64,000 nt of DNA, from contig JACRIN010000030.1 in NCBI GenBank assembly GCA_016220085.1, positions 53,853-117,852 on the forward strand. Reading direction: 5' to 3'. Positions within the stretch are counted from its first letter, which is position 1. Every line of letters begins with the position of its first letter. Of this stretch, positions 32,899 through 40,794 are shown piece by piece. The notes beneath the pieces were generated by a model. That model was not told the origin of the DNA. It saw only the letters and a list, made by a program, of their open reading frames with translations, and ran no database searches. The position numbers and the translations under genes are program-made. Source of the stretch: Planctomycetota bacterium. GTDB lineage: Bacteria; Planctomycetota; UBA1135; GCA-002686595.

Positions 32899-34866
32899 CT
32901 AGGGCACCGCGTCGCGCATCGGTTGGCCGGAGCGGTAGAGCTCGCGCTCGCGTTCGAGCTCTGCGACCACCGGCGGCGGGCCGTTCGGGCCGACGAGCCG
33001 CAGCGCGCGTTCGACCTCGGCGAGCGCCTCGTCGAACCGGCCGCTTTCGGCGAGCGCCGCGCCGCGCAGGCGGGCGGTCGCGGTCTGGAAGCCCGTCAAC
33101 GCCGGACTCGCCGCATCGACCAGGCGCAGCGCTTCGGCCCCGTCGCGGACCGACGCGTCGGAGGAGGTCGCGCGCAGCAGCACCAGGCACTCGAAGACGC
33201 CCGGATCGTCCGGCGCGGCGGCGTAAGCGCGGCTGAAGGCATCGAGCGCCTCGCCCGAGCGGCCGAGGCGAACCAGCGCGCGGCCGCGGCCGAGCTGGAA
33301 GGTCGACGAGCCCGGTTCGGCGGCGACGAGCCGCTCGTAGTGCTCGAGCGCGCCGGCGAAGTCGCCGCGCATCGCAAGGGCGCGCGCGAGGTTGTCGCGC
33401 TCGAGCGTCGCGCCGGGGAGGAGCTCGACCGCGCGCTTCCAATGCGCGATCGCAGCGTCGAGCCGGCCGAGCTGGGCTTCGAAGCGCGCGAGGTTGTTGT
33501 ACCAGAGCGGATACTCGGGGTGCAGGTCGACCGCGCGCTGGTAGGCGGCGCGCGCGTCCTCGAGCTGTTGGCGAGCTTCGAGCGCGTCGCCGAGGTGGGC
33601 CCACGCGCGATCGTTCTCGGGCAGGTGCTCGAGCGTCGCGCGCCACATGCGCTCCTCGCTCGCGAAGTTCGCGTTGGCGCGGTGCGTCATCCAACCGCTC
33701 GCCGCCGCCGCGACGACGAGCACGCCGAGCGCGAGCCCGCGACGTTCGCCGCAGGCGCGCAGCAGTGCCGCGACGAGCAAGGCGGCGCCGCACGCGAGCG
33801 GCAGGTACATCCGGTGCAGCGCGTAGAGCTCGAACGGAATCGGCACCAGGCTCGACGCGGGCGCGAGCAGCAGGAAGAAGCTCGCCGCGAGCACGCCGAC
33901 GCGCGGAAAGCGCACGCAAGTCCACGCGGTCGCGCCGAGCAACACGGTGAGCACGCCGGCTTGCGGCAGCCACGCGCCGAGCGACCGCGGGATCGGCCAG
34001 CCGTAGTCGACGAGGATCGGCGTCGGCACGAACACCAAGCGCAAGTACTCGAGGATCGCCGGCGGCTGCGCGGTGATCCAGACCCACCAGGTCACCTCCT
34101 GCACGACGCCCTCGCCCGTGACGCGGTGGATGCCGCCGAAAACGACCGAGAGCGCGACCAGAGGGAAAACCAGCGCGAGCGCGAGGTAGAGACCGCGGTG
34201 CGCGCGCCACGCGGCGCCGGGCGAACCGCTCGCGAACGCCCAGTCGAGCACGAAGACGACGATCGGGAGCATCGCGATCGATTCCTTGGTGCCCGCGCCG
34301 AGCGCCGCGCACACGACGGCGAACGCGATCCATCCGCGCGAGCTCGCCGCACGCAGGCTCCGCAGCGCCGCCCACAGGCCGGCGAGGAAGAAGAGGCCCA
34401 TCAGCGACTCGCAGCGCTGGATCACCAGCGTCACGGCGCTCACCTGCAGCGGATGCACCGCCCACAAGAGCGCGGTGCCGAACGCGAGCAGGTCGCGTCG
34501 CTCGCGCATCCACGCGGTCGCGCGCGGCAGGTCGCACAGCGCGCGCACCGCCGCGAACAGGAACAGCGTCGCCGCGACGTGGATCGCGAGGTTGGTCGCG
34601 TGGTAGCTCCACGTGCCGAGCTCGGACATCGCGTAGTTGAGCGCGAAGCTGAACGCGACGACCGGCCGACCGGTCAAGCCGCAGCCGGGCACGGCCCAGA
34701 GCTCCGAGGTCGGGGGCCAGAGTCGGCGCAGCGCGGGATTGAGGACGATGTCGGGGACGTCGTCGAAGAGCAACACGCCCGCGAACGAATTCGCGAACGC
34801 GACAGAGACCGCGACCAGCAACGCGAATGCGTAGAGCTTGCCGCGAGCGCTCGTGCCGTCCGTCAT
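32899..34866 (-). CDS. Second TMTC-like polytopic GT-C membrane protein with TPRs
   Basis: 655 residues. GGAGG at 34880-34876 is directly against the ATG at 34875 but 9 nt from the ATG at 34866, so 34866 is the better start. About ten hydrophobic segments fill residues 12-400. The first loop has FDDVPDIVLNPAL (the acidic pair matching YDDD in the protein at 15307), then LTGRPVVAFSFALNYAM, HPLQVSAVTLVIQRCESLMG and LHRMYLPLACGAALL. TPRs follow from about 430 (HLGDALEARQQLEDARAAYQ, WYNNLARFEAQLGRLDAAI). It begins 51 bp after fliN on the same strand and ends at the terminator 32536-32570, so it is probably the last gene of the fli operon. Confidence 0.78.
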   Translation of the reverse strand: MTDGTSARGKLYAFALLVAVSVAFANSFAGVLLFDDVPDIVLNPALRRLWPPTSELWAVPGCGLTGRPVVAFSFALNYAMSELGTWSYHATNLAIHVAATLFLFAAVRALCDLPRATAWMRERRDLLAFGTALLWAVHPLQVSAVTLVIQRCESLMGLFFLAGLWAALRSLRAASSRGWIAFAVVCAALGAGTKESIAMLPIVVFVLDWAFASGSPGAAWRAHRGLYLALALVFPLVALSVVFGGIHRVTGEGVVQEVTWWVWITAQPPAILEYLRLVFVPTPILVDYGWPIPRSLGAWLPQAGVLTVLLGATAWTCVRFPRVGVLAASFFLLLAPASSLVPIPFELYALHRMYLPLACGAALLVAALLRACGERRGLALGVLVVAAAASGWMTHRANANFASEERMWRATLEHLPENDRAWAHLGDALEARQQLEDARAAYQRAVDLHPEYPLWYNNLARFEAQLGRLDAAIAHWKRAVELLPGATLERDNLARALAMRGDFAGALEHYERLVAAEPGSSTFQLGRGRALVRLGRSGEALDAFSRAYAAAPDDPGVFECLVLLRATSSDASVRDGAEALRLVDAASPALTGFQTATARLRGAALAESGRFDEALAEVERALRLVGPNGPPPVVAELERERELYRSGQPMRDAVP

Positions 34867-34917
34867 GGCGCTCATCCTCCGGCGCCGTCGGATGCGGTCA
34901 AGCGGGAAGCGAGGTGC

Positions 34918-35259
34918 TCAGTCCTGGTTCTTCACGCTCGTGATGCGCACGCCGTAGGTCTTGTCGATCGTGACGACCTCGCCGCGCGCGACGACCTTGC
35001 CGTTGACCAGGATGTCGGCGGGCTCGTGCGCTTCGCGATCGAGCGTCACGAGCGATCCGGGCGTCAGTTGGATCAGCTCGGCGAGCGTCATGCGCGTGCG
35101 GCCTACCTCGACGGTCAGACGCACCGGCACGTCGAGGATCTGCGCGAGGCCGAGCGGATCACCGCTCTTCGGCGACGGTTGGAGCTCCGGGAGCTCGTTC
35201 GTCTGCACCGACACTCCGCCGGCGGATTGAGTGGGCTCTTGGTTGGCTTCGTTCGGCAT
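34918..35259 (-). CDS. fliN: Flagellar motor switch protein FliN
   Basis: C-ring protein, 113 residues. After a disordered Gln/Pro/Glu-rich N-terminus of about 40 residues comes the SpoA domain: ILDVPVRLTVEVGRTRMTLA, ELIQLTPGSLVTLDREAHEP and VVARGEVVTIDKTYGVRIT. This is the single-SpoA FliN rather than FliY, with no phosphatase domain. It follows fliM after 15 bp. In many bacteria fliN is followed by fliO-fliP-fliQ-fliR; here it is followed by a GT-C gene. Confidence 0.96.
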   Translation of the reverse strand: MPNEANQEPTQSAGGVSVQTNELPELQPSPKSGDPLGLAQILDVPVRLTVEVGRTRMTLAELIQLTPGSLVTLDREAHEPADILVNGKVVARGEVVTIDKTYGVRITSVKNQD

Positions 35260-35274
35260 GGCTCGTGCTCTCGT

Positions 35275-36207
35275 TCATTCCTCGCGTCCACGCGGACGCG
35301 CTCGTTCGATCTTGGCGGCCAGGTTTCCGTCGCGCGTTCCGAGGCGCACGTCGGCGCACACGCGGTCTTCGACGATCAGCCGCAGGGGCTCGTCGGTGCG
35401 CGATCCCAACGGGATCACGTCGCCGATCTCGAGGTGGAGAAGGTCGGCGAGCACGATCTCCGCCGCGCCGAGACGCACGGAAACGTCGAAGGGCACGCCG
35501 GAGAGGTGTTCGGGAGTCTGCGCGGCCGCTTGGAGTTTCTTCGGCGCGGGCGCGGGCTGCGGAGCGACGCCGACGCCGGGCAGGAAGAGCCGCAGGTTGC
35601 TCGCTCCGCCGGGGCCCTTGAAGCCGAAGTGCACCGCGATGCGCTGCGCGTCCGCGGTCGGACCGGCGTCGCGCCACGAGCCGAGCTCCTCGGGGATGTC
35701 GACGACGCGCAAGTCCTTGACCTCGAGCTTCCAGAGCTTCGCGAGCCGCTGTAGCGGATACGCGATCAGGCGCTTCAGCATCGTCTTCTCGACCGAAGCG
35801 AGCTTGCGCGGCTTGCCTTCCTTGACCTCGGGCATGCCGAGCGACGTCTCGATCGCAGCGACCGCGCCCGGCAAGTCCCAGGTCGCCCAACCGAGCTCGC
35901 CCTTGACCTCGAAGCGGACGATCGCGAACGGAGGCTGGAGGTCGGTGAAGAGGCCCTCGGAGTTGATCTCGTCGAGATCGGCGAGGTCGAACACCAACGG
36001 ACCTCGCAACGCGCCTTGGAGCTCGCGCTCGAGCTCCGGTGCGATACGGGCGACTTGCTCGACGAGCGCGGCTCGGTGCTCCGCGCTCAGCCGTTTGGGA
36101 CGATGGAAGTCGCGCGACGACACCTCACCCGACGGCGCATGGTCTGCGCCTTTCGGCAGGAGCTCCAGGATCGCCTGGATCTCTTCGGGGAGGAGGTTGG
36201 AAGCCAC
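35275..36207 (-). CDS. fliM: Flagellar motor switch protein FliM
   Basis: C-ring protein, 310 residues. The N-terminal LPEEIQAILELL is the CheY-P-binding EIDALL-type motif, so chemotactic switching is likely. The middle domain (AIVRFEVKGELGWATWDLPG, MLKRLIAYPLQRLAKLWKLE) is CheC-like, less conserved than usual. The C-terminal SpoA domain is at about 235-295 (VPFDVSVRLGAAEIVLADLL, LEIGDVIPLG). Located between fliL and fliN, as in most flagellar operons. Confidence 0.93.
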   Translation of the reverse strand: MASNLLPEEIQAILELLPKGADHAPSGEVSSRDFHRPKRLSAEHRAALVEQVARIAPELERELQGALRGPLVFDLADLDEINSEGLFTDLQPPFAIVRFEVKGELGWATWDLPGAVAAIETSLGMPEVKEGKPRKLASVEKTMLKRLIAYPLQRLAKLWKLEVKDLRVVDIPEELGSWRDAGPTADAQRIAVHFGFKGPGGASNLRLFLPGVGVAPQPAPAPKKLQAAAQTPEHLSGVPFDVSVRLGAAEIVLADLLHLEIGDVIPLGSRTDEPLRLIVEDRVCADVRLGTRDGNLAAKIERARPRGREE

Positions 36208-36218
36208 GCGGGGTCAGT

Positions 36219-37028
36219 TCACTGGACGAGGAAGGAGTCGCGGAAGATGCGCTTGACGCGTCCCGGTACGCCGACGGGCACCTTGCCGACGAAGCCCTCG
36301 ATGAGCTTGGTCGTGTCGAGGAATACGAACTCGCCCTTCTTGTTCACGACCTGGAGGTCGCGGGCCTTCTCGAGTTTCATCGGTGGGCCGTCGTCGAGCG
36401 AGATCAGCTTCTTGACGTTGTCGATTTCGACGAAGTGCTCGTGGAGCAAGCCGCGCATCGTGCCGGAGCCGTTCGACTCGCCGACGCGCAGGCCGGACTT
36501 CGTGTCCGGCGTCGCGGGCGCGAGCGAATCGCCGACGTAGATCGGGAAGAGCACCGGATCGACGACCTCGCGGAGCTCGTCGAGGAACGAGTCGACGAGC
36601 ACCGGATCGGTGACCTGGTTGATCGTCTTCGTCGCGGCGAGCTCGATCATCGCGTCCTTGAGCTGCACGAGATAGAGCGGGTCCTCGGTCGCGGCGCCGT
36701 GGCCGCCCGCGCCTCCGCCGAGGCGGCTGGTGACGTAGTGCTCCTCGTACGCGAAGTACTCCGCTTGCATCGAAAGCACGATGTAGCGCTTGCCGTCGGC
36801 GCCGGCGAGGTTCGCCTGGATGTCGCTCTTCGAGAGCTTCGCGACGAACGGACCTTCGAGCTCGGGTTCCGGAACGTGCTTCGGCACCGCCATCAGCGAT
36901 GCGACGAACGCAAGCGCGAGCACCGCAGCCGTTCCGCCGCCGACGATCAGCGGCAACTTGTTCTTCTTCGGCGCTTCGCCTTCGCCGGGCTTCTGTCCGT
37001 CTTGCGCGGGTTTCTTTTCGTCAGCCAT
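36219..37028 (-). CDS. fliL: FliL-like flagellar basal-body-associated protein, enlarged
   Basis: FliL surrounds the stator and supports torque. 269 residues, against about 155 in E. coli. A Lys/Glu/Pro-rich cytoplasmic tail precedes one TM (LPLIVGGGTAAVLALAFVAS, residues 26-46). The periplasmic part contains the FliL core (RYIVLSMQAEYF, QLKDAMIELAATKTI and PVLVDSFLDELREVVDPVL). The last 90 residues (LLHEHFVEIDNVKKLISLD to GRVKRIFRDSFLVQ) are an extra domain not seen in short FliL. Position upstream of fliM and next to the stator genes supports the call. Confidence 0.8.
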   Translation of the reverse strand: MADEKKPAQDGQKPGEGEAPKKNKLPLIVGGGTAAVLALAFVASLMAVPKHVPEPELEGPFVAKLSKSDIQANLAGADGKRYIVLSMQAEYFAYEEHYVTSRLGGGAGGHGAATEDPLYLVQLKDAMIELAATKTINQVTDPVLVDSFLDELREVVDPVLFPIYVGDSLAPATPDTKSGLRVGESNGSGTMRGLLHEHFVEIDNVKKLISLDDGPPMKLEKARDLQVVNKKGEFVFLDTTKLIEGFVGKVPVGVPGRVKRIFRDSFLVQ

Positions 37029-37039
37029 GGCGGTTCACG

Positions 37040-37831
37040 TCAGTTGACGTCCTTGGGGATGGGTTGGATCAGACGCGCGTCGACCGCCGCCGGGACGTCT
37101 CCCGAGAAGCTCGGCTCGCGCGCCCAGGCGCGGGCTTCGACGCGTTGGTTCACGAAAGTGTGCGTGCCGATCAAGTAGTCGCGGACCGCGGCAGCGCGGC
37201 GGAACGCGAGCTCCGGATCGCTCGCGTGCCCTTCGACGATCAGGAGCTGGCCGAAGCCCGGGCGCAGGCTCTCGGCGATCAAGTCGAGGTACTTGCGCGC
37301 GTTCTCGTCGAGCTCGGCGGCGTCGGCGGCGAAGCGCGCGATCGCCGGCTGCTGCAACGCGGAGTAGGGCCGCAGCGCGGACTCGAGGACCTGGCGCACT
37401 TCTTCGAGATTGCGCGCGTCGGCTTTGCCTTCGAGCATCTCTTCCTCGGAGATCTCGTCGAGTCCGAAATTCTTGCGGAACGTGTTGACCGCGTTGAGGT
37501 ACTCCGCGCCCGACAGCGGCGCGCCCATGCCCTTGCTCTCGAGCGCGACGACGAACGTGCCGAGTCCGCGGGCGACCAAGCCCGCGTCCTGCGTCTTCGC
37601 CATCGTCACGAGGATGATGAAGAAGCAGAGGAACAGGGTCATCATGTCGCCGAACGAGATCAGCCACGGCGGGGGGCCGTGGTGAGCGTGCTCGTGGTGA
37701 CCTTTGTGCCCGCCGTGCCCGCCGTGTCCGTGCGCGCCGCCGCCGTGGCCGCCGCCGTGCTCGCCGTGTTCACCTTGAGCGCCGTGCTCGGTGTGTTCGG
37801 CGTGAGCTGTGGTGGCGTGGGAGTCGGACAT
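37040..37831 (-). CDS. motB: MotB paralogue 2 (OmpA-like stator protein) with His-rich N-terminus
   Basis: 263 residues from the ATG at 37831. Residues 1-52 hold 16 His among Gly, Glu and Ala (for example GGHGGHKGHHEHAHHG). The MotB plug/TM follows: PPPWLISFGDMMTLFLCFFI, which keeps the ion-binding Asp. The OmpA-like peptidoglycan-binding domain is at about 160-235 (LDENARKYLDLIAESLRP, LLIVEGHASDPELAFRRAAA, VRDYLI). It follows the first motB after 7 bp and precedes fliL after 11 bp. The His tract would lie in the cytoplasm, where metal or pH sensing is possible but not shown. Confidence 0.88.
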   Translation of the reverse strand: MSDSHATTAHAEHTEHGAQGEHGEHGGGHGGGAHGHGGHGGHKGHHEHAHHGPPPWLISFGDMMTLFLCFFIILVTMAKTQDAGLVARGLGTFVVALESKGMGAPLSGAEYLNAVNTFRKNFGLDEISEEEMLEGKADARNLEEVRQVLESALRPYSALQQPAIARFAADAAELDENARKYLDLIAESLRPGFGQLLIVEGHASDPELAFRRAAAVRDYLIGTHTFVNQRVEARAWAREPSFSGDVPAAVDARLIQPIPKDVN

Positions 37832-37838
37832 CGCGACC

Positions 37839-38543
37839 TCAGCGCTTCTTCTCGCCGGCGCCGGCCCAACCGACGGCGTTGGTGCGCGTGACCGCGAGCA
37901 CTCGCAGTCCGACGCGACGGTTGAGCTTGCGGCCGAGCGCCGTGCCTTCGGCCGCGCGCAGCTTGTTGGCGCCGAGGCTCGCGATCTGCACTTGGTCGGC
38001 GGCGAGGCTGCCGGCGTCGAGCAACATGCTCGCCGCGGCGCGCGCGCGTTCGAGGCCGAGGCGCTCGGCATCGTGCGTCTCGGCCTCCTTCGCGTCGACG
38101 TGACCCTCGACGAGGATCAGTTGATCGTGCTTGCCGAGGATCGGCGCGAGCTTCGCGATCTCGCTCTTCAGCGCGTCGTTCAAGTCGAACGAGCCCGGCG
38201 AGAACGAGCACTCCGAGCCGAACTCGATCGCGAGCCCGTCGAGCGCCGCGTCGAGCACCATGCGACCCGCCGAGTCCTCCGAGCGGTGCTGGTCGAGGTC
38301 CTTCGAGAGGCCGGCGACCATCGAGCGGTCGATGTCGATCGGCGGCCCGTAGCCGGTGAGATTGGGGAAGACGCCGCCGCGGCCCTTCAAGAGACCGACG
38401 CCGACGGTCTTGACGTCGCCTGAGTTCGACGTCGAGAACGTCATCATCATCAAGAAGAACGTCACGAGCAGCGAGATCATGTCGCAGTAGCTGACGAGCC
38501 AGCCCTCTCCGCCGCCCTCGGGTTCCGGTGCCTTCTTGACCAC
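37839..38543 (-). CDS. motB: MotB paralogue 1 (stator protein)
   Basis: 234 residues. The N-terminus GGGEGWLVSYCDMISLLVTF is the MotB transmembrane segment with the conserved ion-binding Asp at about residue 20. A periplasmic linker follows. An OmpA-like domain occupies about 115-215 (LNDALKSEIAKLAPILGKHD, LILVEGHVDAKEAETHDAER, LGLERARAAASMLLDAG). It is 6 bp downstream of motA. With only one motA and two motB genes in tandem, mixed MotB dimers in the stator are conceivable. Confidence 0.9.
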   Translation of the reverse strand: MVKKAPEPEGGGEGWLVSYCDMISLLVTFFLMMMTFSTSNSGDVKTVGVGLLKGRGGVFPNLTGYGPPIDIDRSMVAGLSKDLDQHRSEDSAGRMVLDAALDGLAIEFGSECSFSPGSFDLNDALKSEIAKLAPILGKHDQLILVEGHVDAKEAETHDAERLGLERARAAASMLLDAGSLAADQVQIASLGANKLRAAEGTALGRKLNRRVGLRVLAVTRTNAVGWAGAGEKKR

Positions 38544-38549
38544 GGCGCC

Positions 38550-39323
38550 TCAGCTCTTGATCGACTCGCGATCCGCGGGGGCGAGGAAACCTTTGAGCTT
38601 CTCCTTGATCAGTTGCGGCTTCTCGCCGGACTGGATCGCGACGATGCCGGCGATCATCAGCTCGCGCAGCTGCGACTCTTGCTTGTTCCGTTGGTCGAGC
38701 TTGCCGGCCATCGGCAGGAAGAGCATGTTCGCCGCGAACGCGCCGTAGAACGTGCCGACGAGCGCGCCGGCCATGCCCGCGCCGATCTTCGACGGGTCGG
38801 ACAAGTTGGAGAGCATCTGCACGAGGCCGATCAGCGTCTCGACCATTCCGAACGCCGGCGCGAACGTGCCGAACTGTTCGAGCATCTTCTTGCCGGTCGT
38901 GTGACGCTGCTTGGCGATCTCCGCTTCGACCTCGAGGATGTCGCGCACCGTGTCGGCGGAGAAACCGTCGATCACGAGCTGCATCCCCTTCGCCATGAAC
39001 TTGTCGTCGACTTGCTTCAGCTTGCTCTCGAGCGCGAGCAGGCCTTCCTTCCGCGCGAGCGTCGCGTAGTCGATGATTCGATCGATCTCCTCGCTCGGCG
39101 ACGGCAGCTTGTAGAGGAACGCGCGCAGGATCACCTTCGCGAGGTGCTTCACCTCTTCGATGCGGAAGTGGATCATCACCGCCGCGAGCGCACCGCCGAA
39201 CACGACGGCGAACGCCGGACCGTGCACGAAGAGCACGAGGCCCGAGATGCCGCCGCCGTGCATCATCGACCAGATGATCAGCCCGAACCCGAGGGTGAAG
39301 CCGAGTAGTGTGGAGACGTCCAT
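38550..39323 (-). CDS. motA: Flagellar stator protein MotA
   Basis: 257 residues, the PomA/MotA length of the four-TM family. TM segments at about 3-20, 30-50, 150-170 and 185-205. The cytoplasmic loop has IIDYATLARKEGLLALESKL, which holds the conserved Arg/Glu that contact FliG. GTFAPAFGMVETLIGLV and LVGTFYGAFAANMLFLPMAG contain the pore Pro residues. LDQRNKQESQ at the cytoplasmic end is typical. Whether the ion is H+ or Na+ cannot be told from sequence alone. A sigma-28-like promoter and a stem-loop lie in the 126-bp gap upstream. Confidence 0.96.
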   Translation of the reverse strand: MDVSTLLGFTLGFGLIIWSMMHGGGISGLVLFVHGPAFAVVFGGALAAVMIHFRIEEVKHLAKVILRAFLYKLPSPSEEIDRIIDYATLARKEGLLALESKLKQVDDKFMAKGMQLVIDGFSADTVRDILEVEAEIAKQRHTTGKKMLEQFGTFAPAFGMVETLIGLVQMLSNLSDPSKIGAGMAGALVGTFYGAFAANMLFLPMAGKLDQRNKQESQLRELMIAGIVAIQSGEKPQLIKEKLKGFLAPADRESIKS

Positions 39324-39367
39324 GAGTGCGCGCGGGGGGCTCGGAAGGGGGATCCCGAGGTCAGGTC

Positions 39368-39396
39368 TTATCGACGGGACCGGGGGACTGCTTGAC
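39368..39396 (-). promoter_or_regulatory. Candidate sigma-28 (FliA-type) promoter of motA-motB-motB
   Basis: On the minus strand GTCAA (39396-39392) is followed after 16 bp by GTCGATAA (39375-39368), seven of eight bases of the sigma-28 -10 element GCCGATAA. The predicted start near 39361 leaves a 38-nt leader to the motA ATG. The -35 match is partial. motAB operons are often sigma-28-dependent, which supports the placement, but the sigma-28 gene itself is not in this window. Confidence 0.35.
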
Positions 39397-39425
39397 CGCT
39401 GCGGCGTCGGTCGAGTCGCGCTTTC

Positions 39426-39443
39426 GGGGCGCCGGGACGCCCC
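39426..39443 (-). terminator. Stem-loop between the MotE-like gene and motA
   Basis: A 6-bp perfect stem GGGGCG / CGCCCC with a 6-base loop begins 7 bp past the MotE stop codon. There is no T-tract. It may be a weak terminator separating the fli genes from the mot-fliLMN genes. Confidence 0.35.
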
Positions 39444-39449
39444 GCCGGG

Positions 39450-40280
39450 TCACTTCGTCTTCAGCGCGGCGACGGTCTTCGTGTAGGCCTCGGCGAACTC
39501 TCGCCACTTGGCCTGAGGCAGCGCGTCGAGGAGCTCCTTGGCGCGCTCCGGTGACAGCGTTGCAAGGATCTTCGAGGCTTCCTTCGGCCCGTAGCCGATC
39601 AGCCGCGACGCGAGCGCATCCGCTTCGCCTTCCTCGAACAAGGCGCCGAGCGCCTTGACGGTCTTCTGTTCCTCGTCGGACTTCTTCTGTCCGTCGCGCT
39701 GCACCTCTTCGGCGCGCGCGGCGAGCTCGGCCTGCAGCTCCTCGAGCTCGGTCTTCATCGCGTCGAGCGCCTTCTGGCGATCCTCGATCGCTTCGAGGCG
39801 GTCGTCGACGAGCTCTTCCTTCGTCGAGAGCTCCGCCATCCGGCGATCGAGCTCCTTGTTCTTGCGTTCGACGGTCTCGACGAGCTCGCGCAGCTCGTCC
39901 GCGCTGTACGGCGACTCGAACTGGAACATGCCGAGCAAGTCGGCCTTCGACTCGCCGTGGCTCGCGCCTTTCGTCGCCGCGTGACCCTTCGTTTCGGCGC
40001 TGTGCTCCGGCGTCGCGTGCGGATCCGCGGTCGCGACCTCGCCGTGCTCGTCGTTCGGCGTCTCGGTCGCATGCTCGTCGCCGGACGCGCTCGCGTGTTC
40101 GTCGCCGGCCTTCGGCTCACCGTGCTCGTCGGTCTCCGCCGGCGGCTTCGGGAAGAGCGAGCCGAATACCGGCAGCGTGTGCAACGGCACGTGATTCATC
40201 TTCGCGAAGCCGATGTAGGCGACGGAGAAGAGCAACAGTCCGCCGGCACCGGCGAGCGAGAGCGTGGCGACCTTGTTCAT
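39450..40280 (-). CDS. MotE-like flagellar envelope protein (MgtE_N-like C-terminus)
   Basis: 276 residues. An N-terminal TM (LSLAGAGGLLLFSVAYIGF) is followed by a His/Glu/Ala-rich linker with repeated GDEHA / NDEHG elements (about 55-115), a coiled coil (about 130-205: ELVETVERKNKELDRRMAEL and on) and a C-terminal MgtE_N-like helical repeat (LIGYGPKEASKILATLSPER, then AKELLDALP). TM plus coiled coil plus MgtE_N is the architecture of MotE / FlbB-type proteins that act with the stator or basal body. Its place between fliJ and motA fits. The His/Glu linker is unusual. Confidence 0.78.
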   Translation of the reverse strand: MNKVATLSLAGAGGLLLFSVAYIGFAKMNHVPLHTLPVFGSLFPKPPAETDEHGEPKAGDEHASASGDEHATETPNDEHGEVATADPHATPEHSAETKGHAATKGASHGESKADLLGMFQFESPYSADELRELVETVERKNKELDRRMAELSTKEELVDDRLEAIEDRQKALDAMKTELEELQAELAARAEEVQRDGQKKSDEEQKTVKALGALFEEGEADALASRLIGYGPKEASKILATLSPERAKELLDALPQAKWREFAEAYTKTVAALKTK

Positions 40281-40287
40281 GGATGTG

Positions 40288-40794
40288 TCACGGTCCGATC
40301 AGTGGGTCGGAAGGCTTTTCGGCCCTTCGGCCCGAAAGGTTGTGGAGGGAGCGCGCGCGTCCGGCCCGAATCAGGGCCTGCTCGTCGAGCCGCAGGTTGT
40401 CGACGCGGGCTTCCTCGGCCTGATAGGCCGTCCGAGCCCGCTCCCGCAGGTTCTCGAGGCTCTTCAGGGCTTGCTTGCGAGCTTCCCAGGTCCGGCGCTC
40501 GCGTTCGGCGGCGTCGCGGGCGAGGCGGGCGCGCTCGGCGGCCGGCGGGACGCGCAGGGAGGCTTGATCGACCGTGAATTGCTCGAGCAGCACCGCGTCG
40601 GCATCGAGCTCGCGCGCCTCGACGACGCGCAGCAGTTGGGCGAGGCTCGTCCGGACGTCCTCGCGCGCGCGGTCGCGCGACGATTCCGCCTGCTTCGCGC
40701 GCGTCTCGCCTTCCATGAAAGCGGCGCGGGCGATTTCCTCCTCGAGCCTGCGGATGCCGAGCACGCGCTGCAGGCCGAAACGGAAGCGACTCAC
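40288..40794 (-). CDS. fliJ: Flagellar export chaperone FliJ
   Basis: 168 residues, essentially one long antiparallel coiled coil (FRFGLQRVLGIRRLEEEIAR at the start, EARKQALKSLENLRERARTA near the end). FliJ inserts into the FliI hexamer and couples it to the export gate. The start overlaps the fliI stop (ATGA at 40794-40791), and length and position are classic for FliJ. Confidence 0.9.
   Translation of the reverse strand: MSRFRFGLQRVLGIRRLEEEIARAAFMEGETRAKQAESSRDRAREDVRTSLAQLLRVVEARELDADAVLLEQFTVDQASLRVPPAAERARLARDAAERERRTWEARKQALKSLENLRERARTAYQAEEARVDNLRLDEQALIRAGRARSLHNLSGRRAEKPSDPLIGP

Noticed and set aside
32534..34612. Minus-strand frame of about 690 codons overlapping the GT-C gene
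   Set aside because: Same strand but different phase from the GT-C gene. Translation is Arg-rich with no hydrophobic segments, whereas the chosen frame has clear TM segments and TPRs.
40070..40140. Possible frameshift or repeat-tract assembly error in the MotE-like gene
   Set aside because: The DEH repeats keep the frame and the downstream coiled coil and MgtE_N-like part are in phase with the TM.
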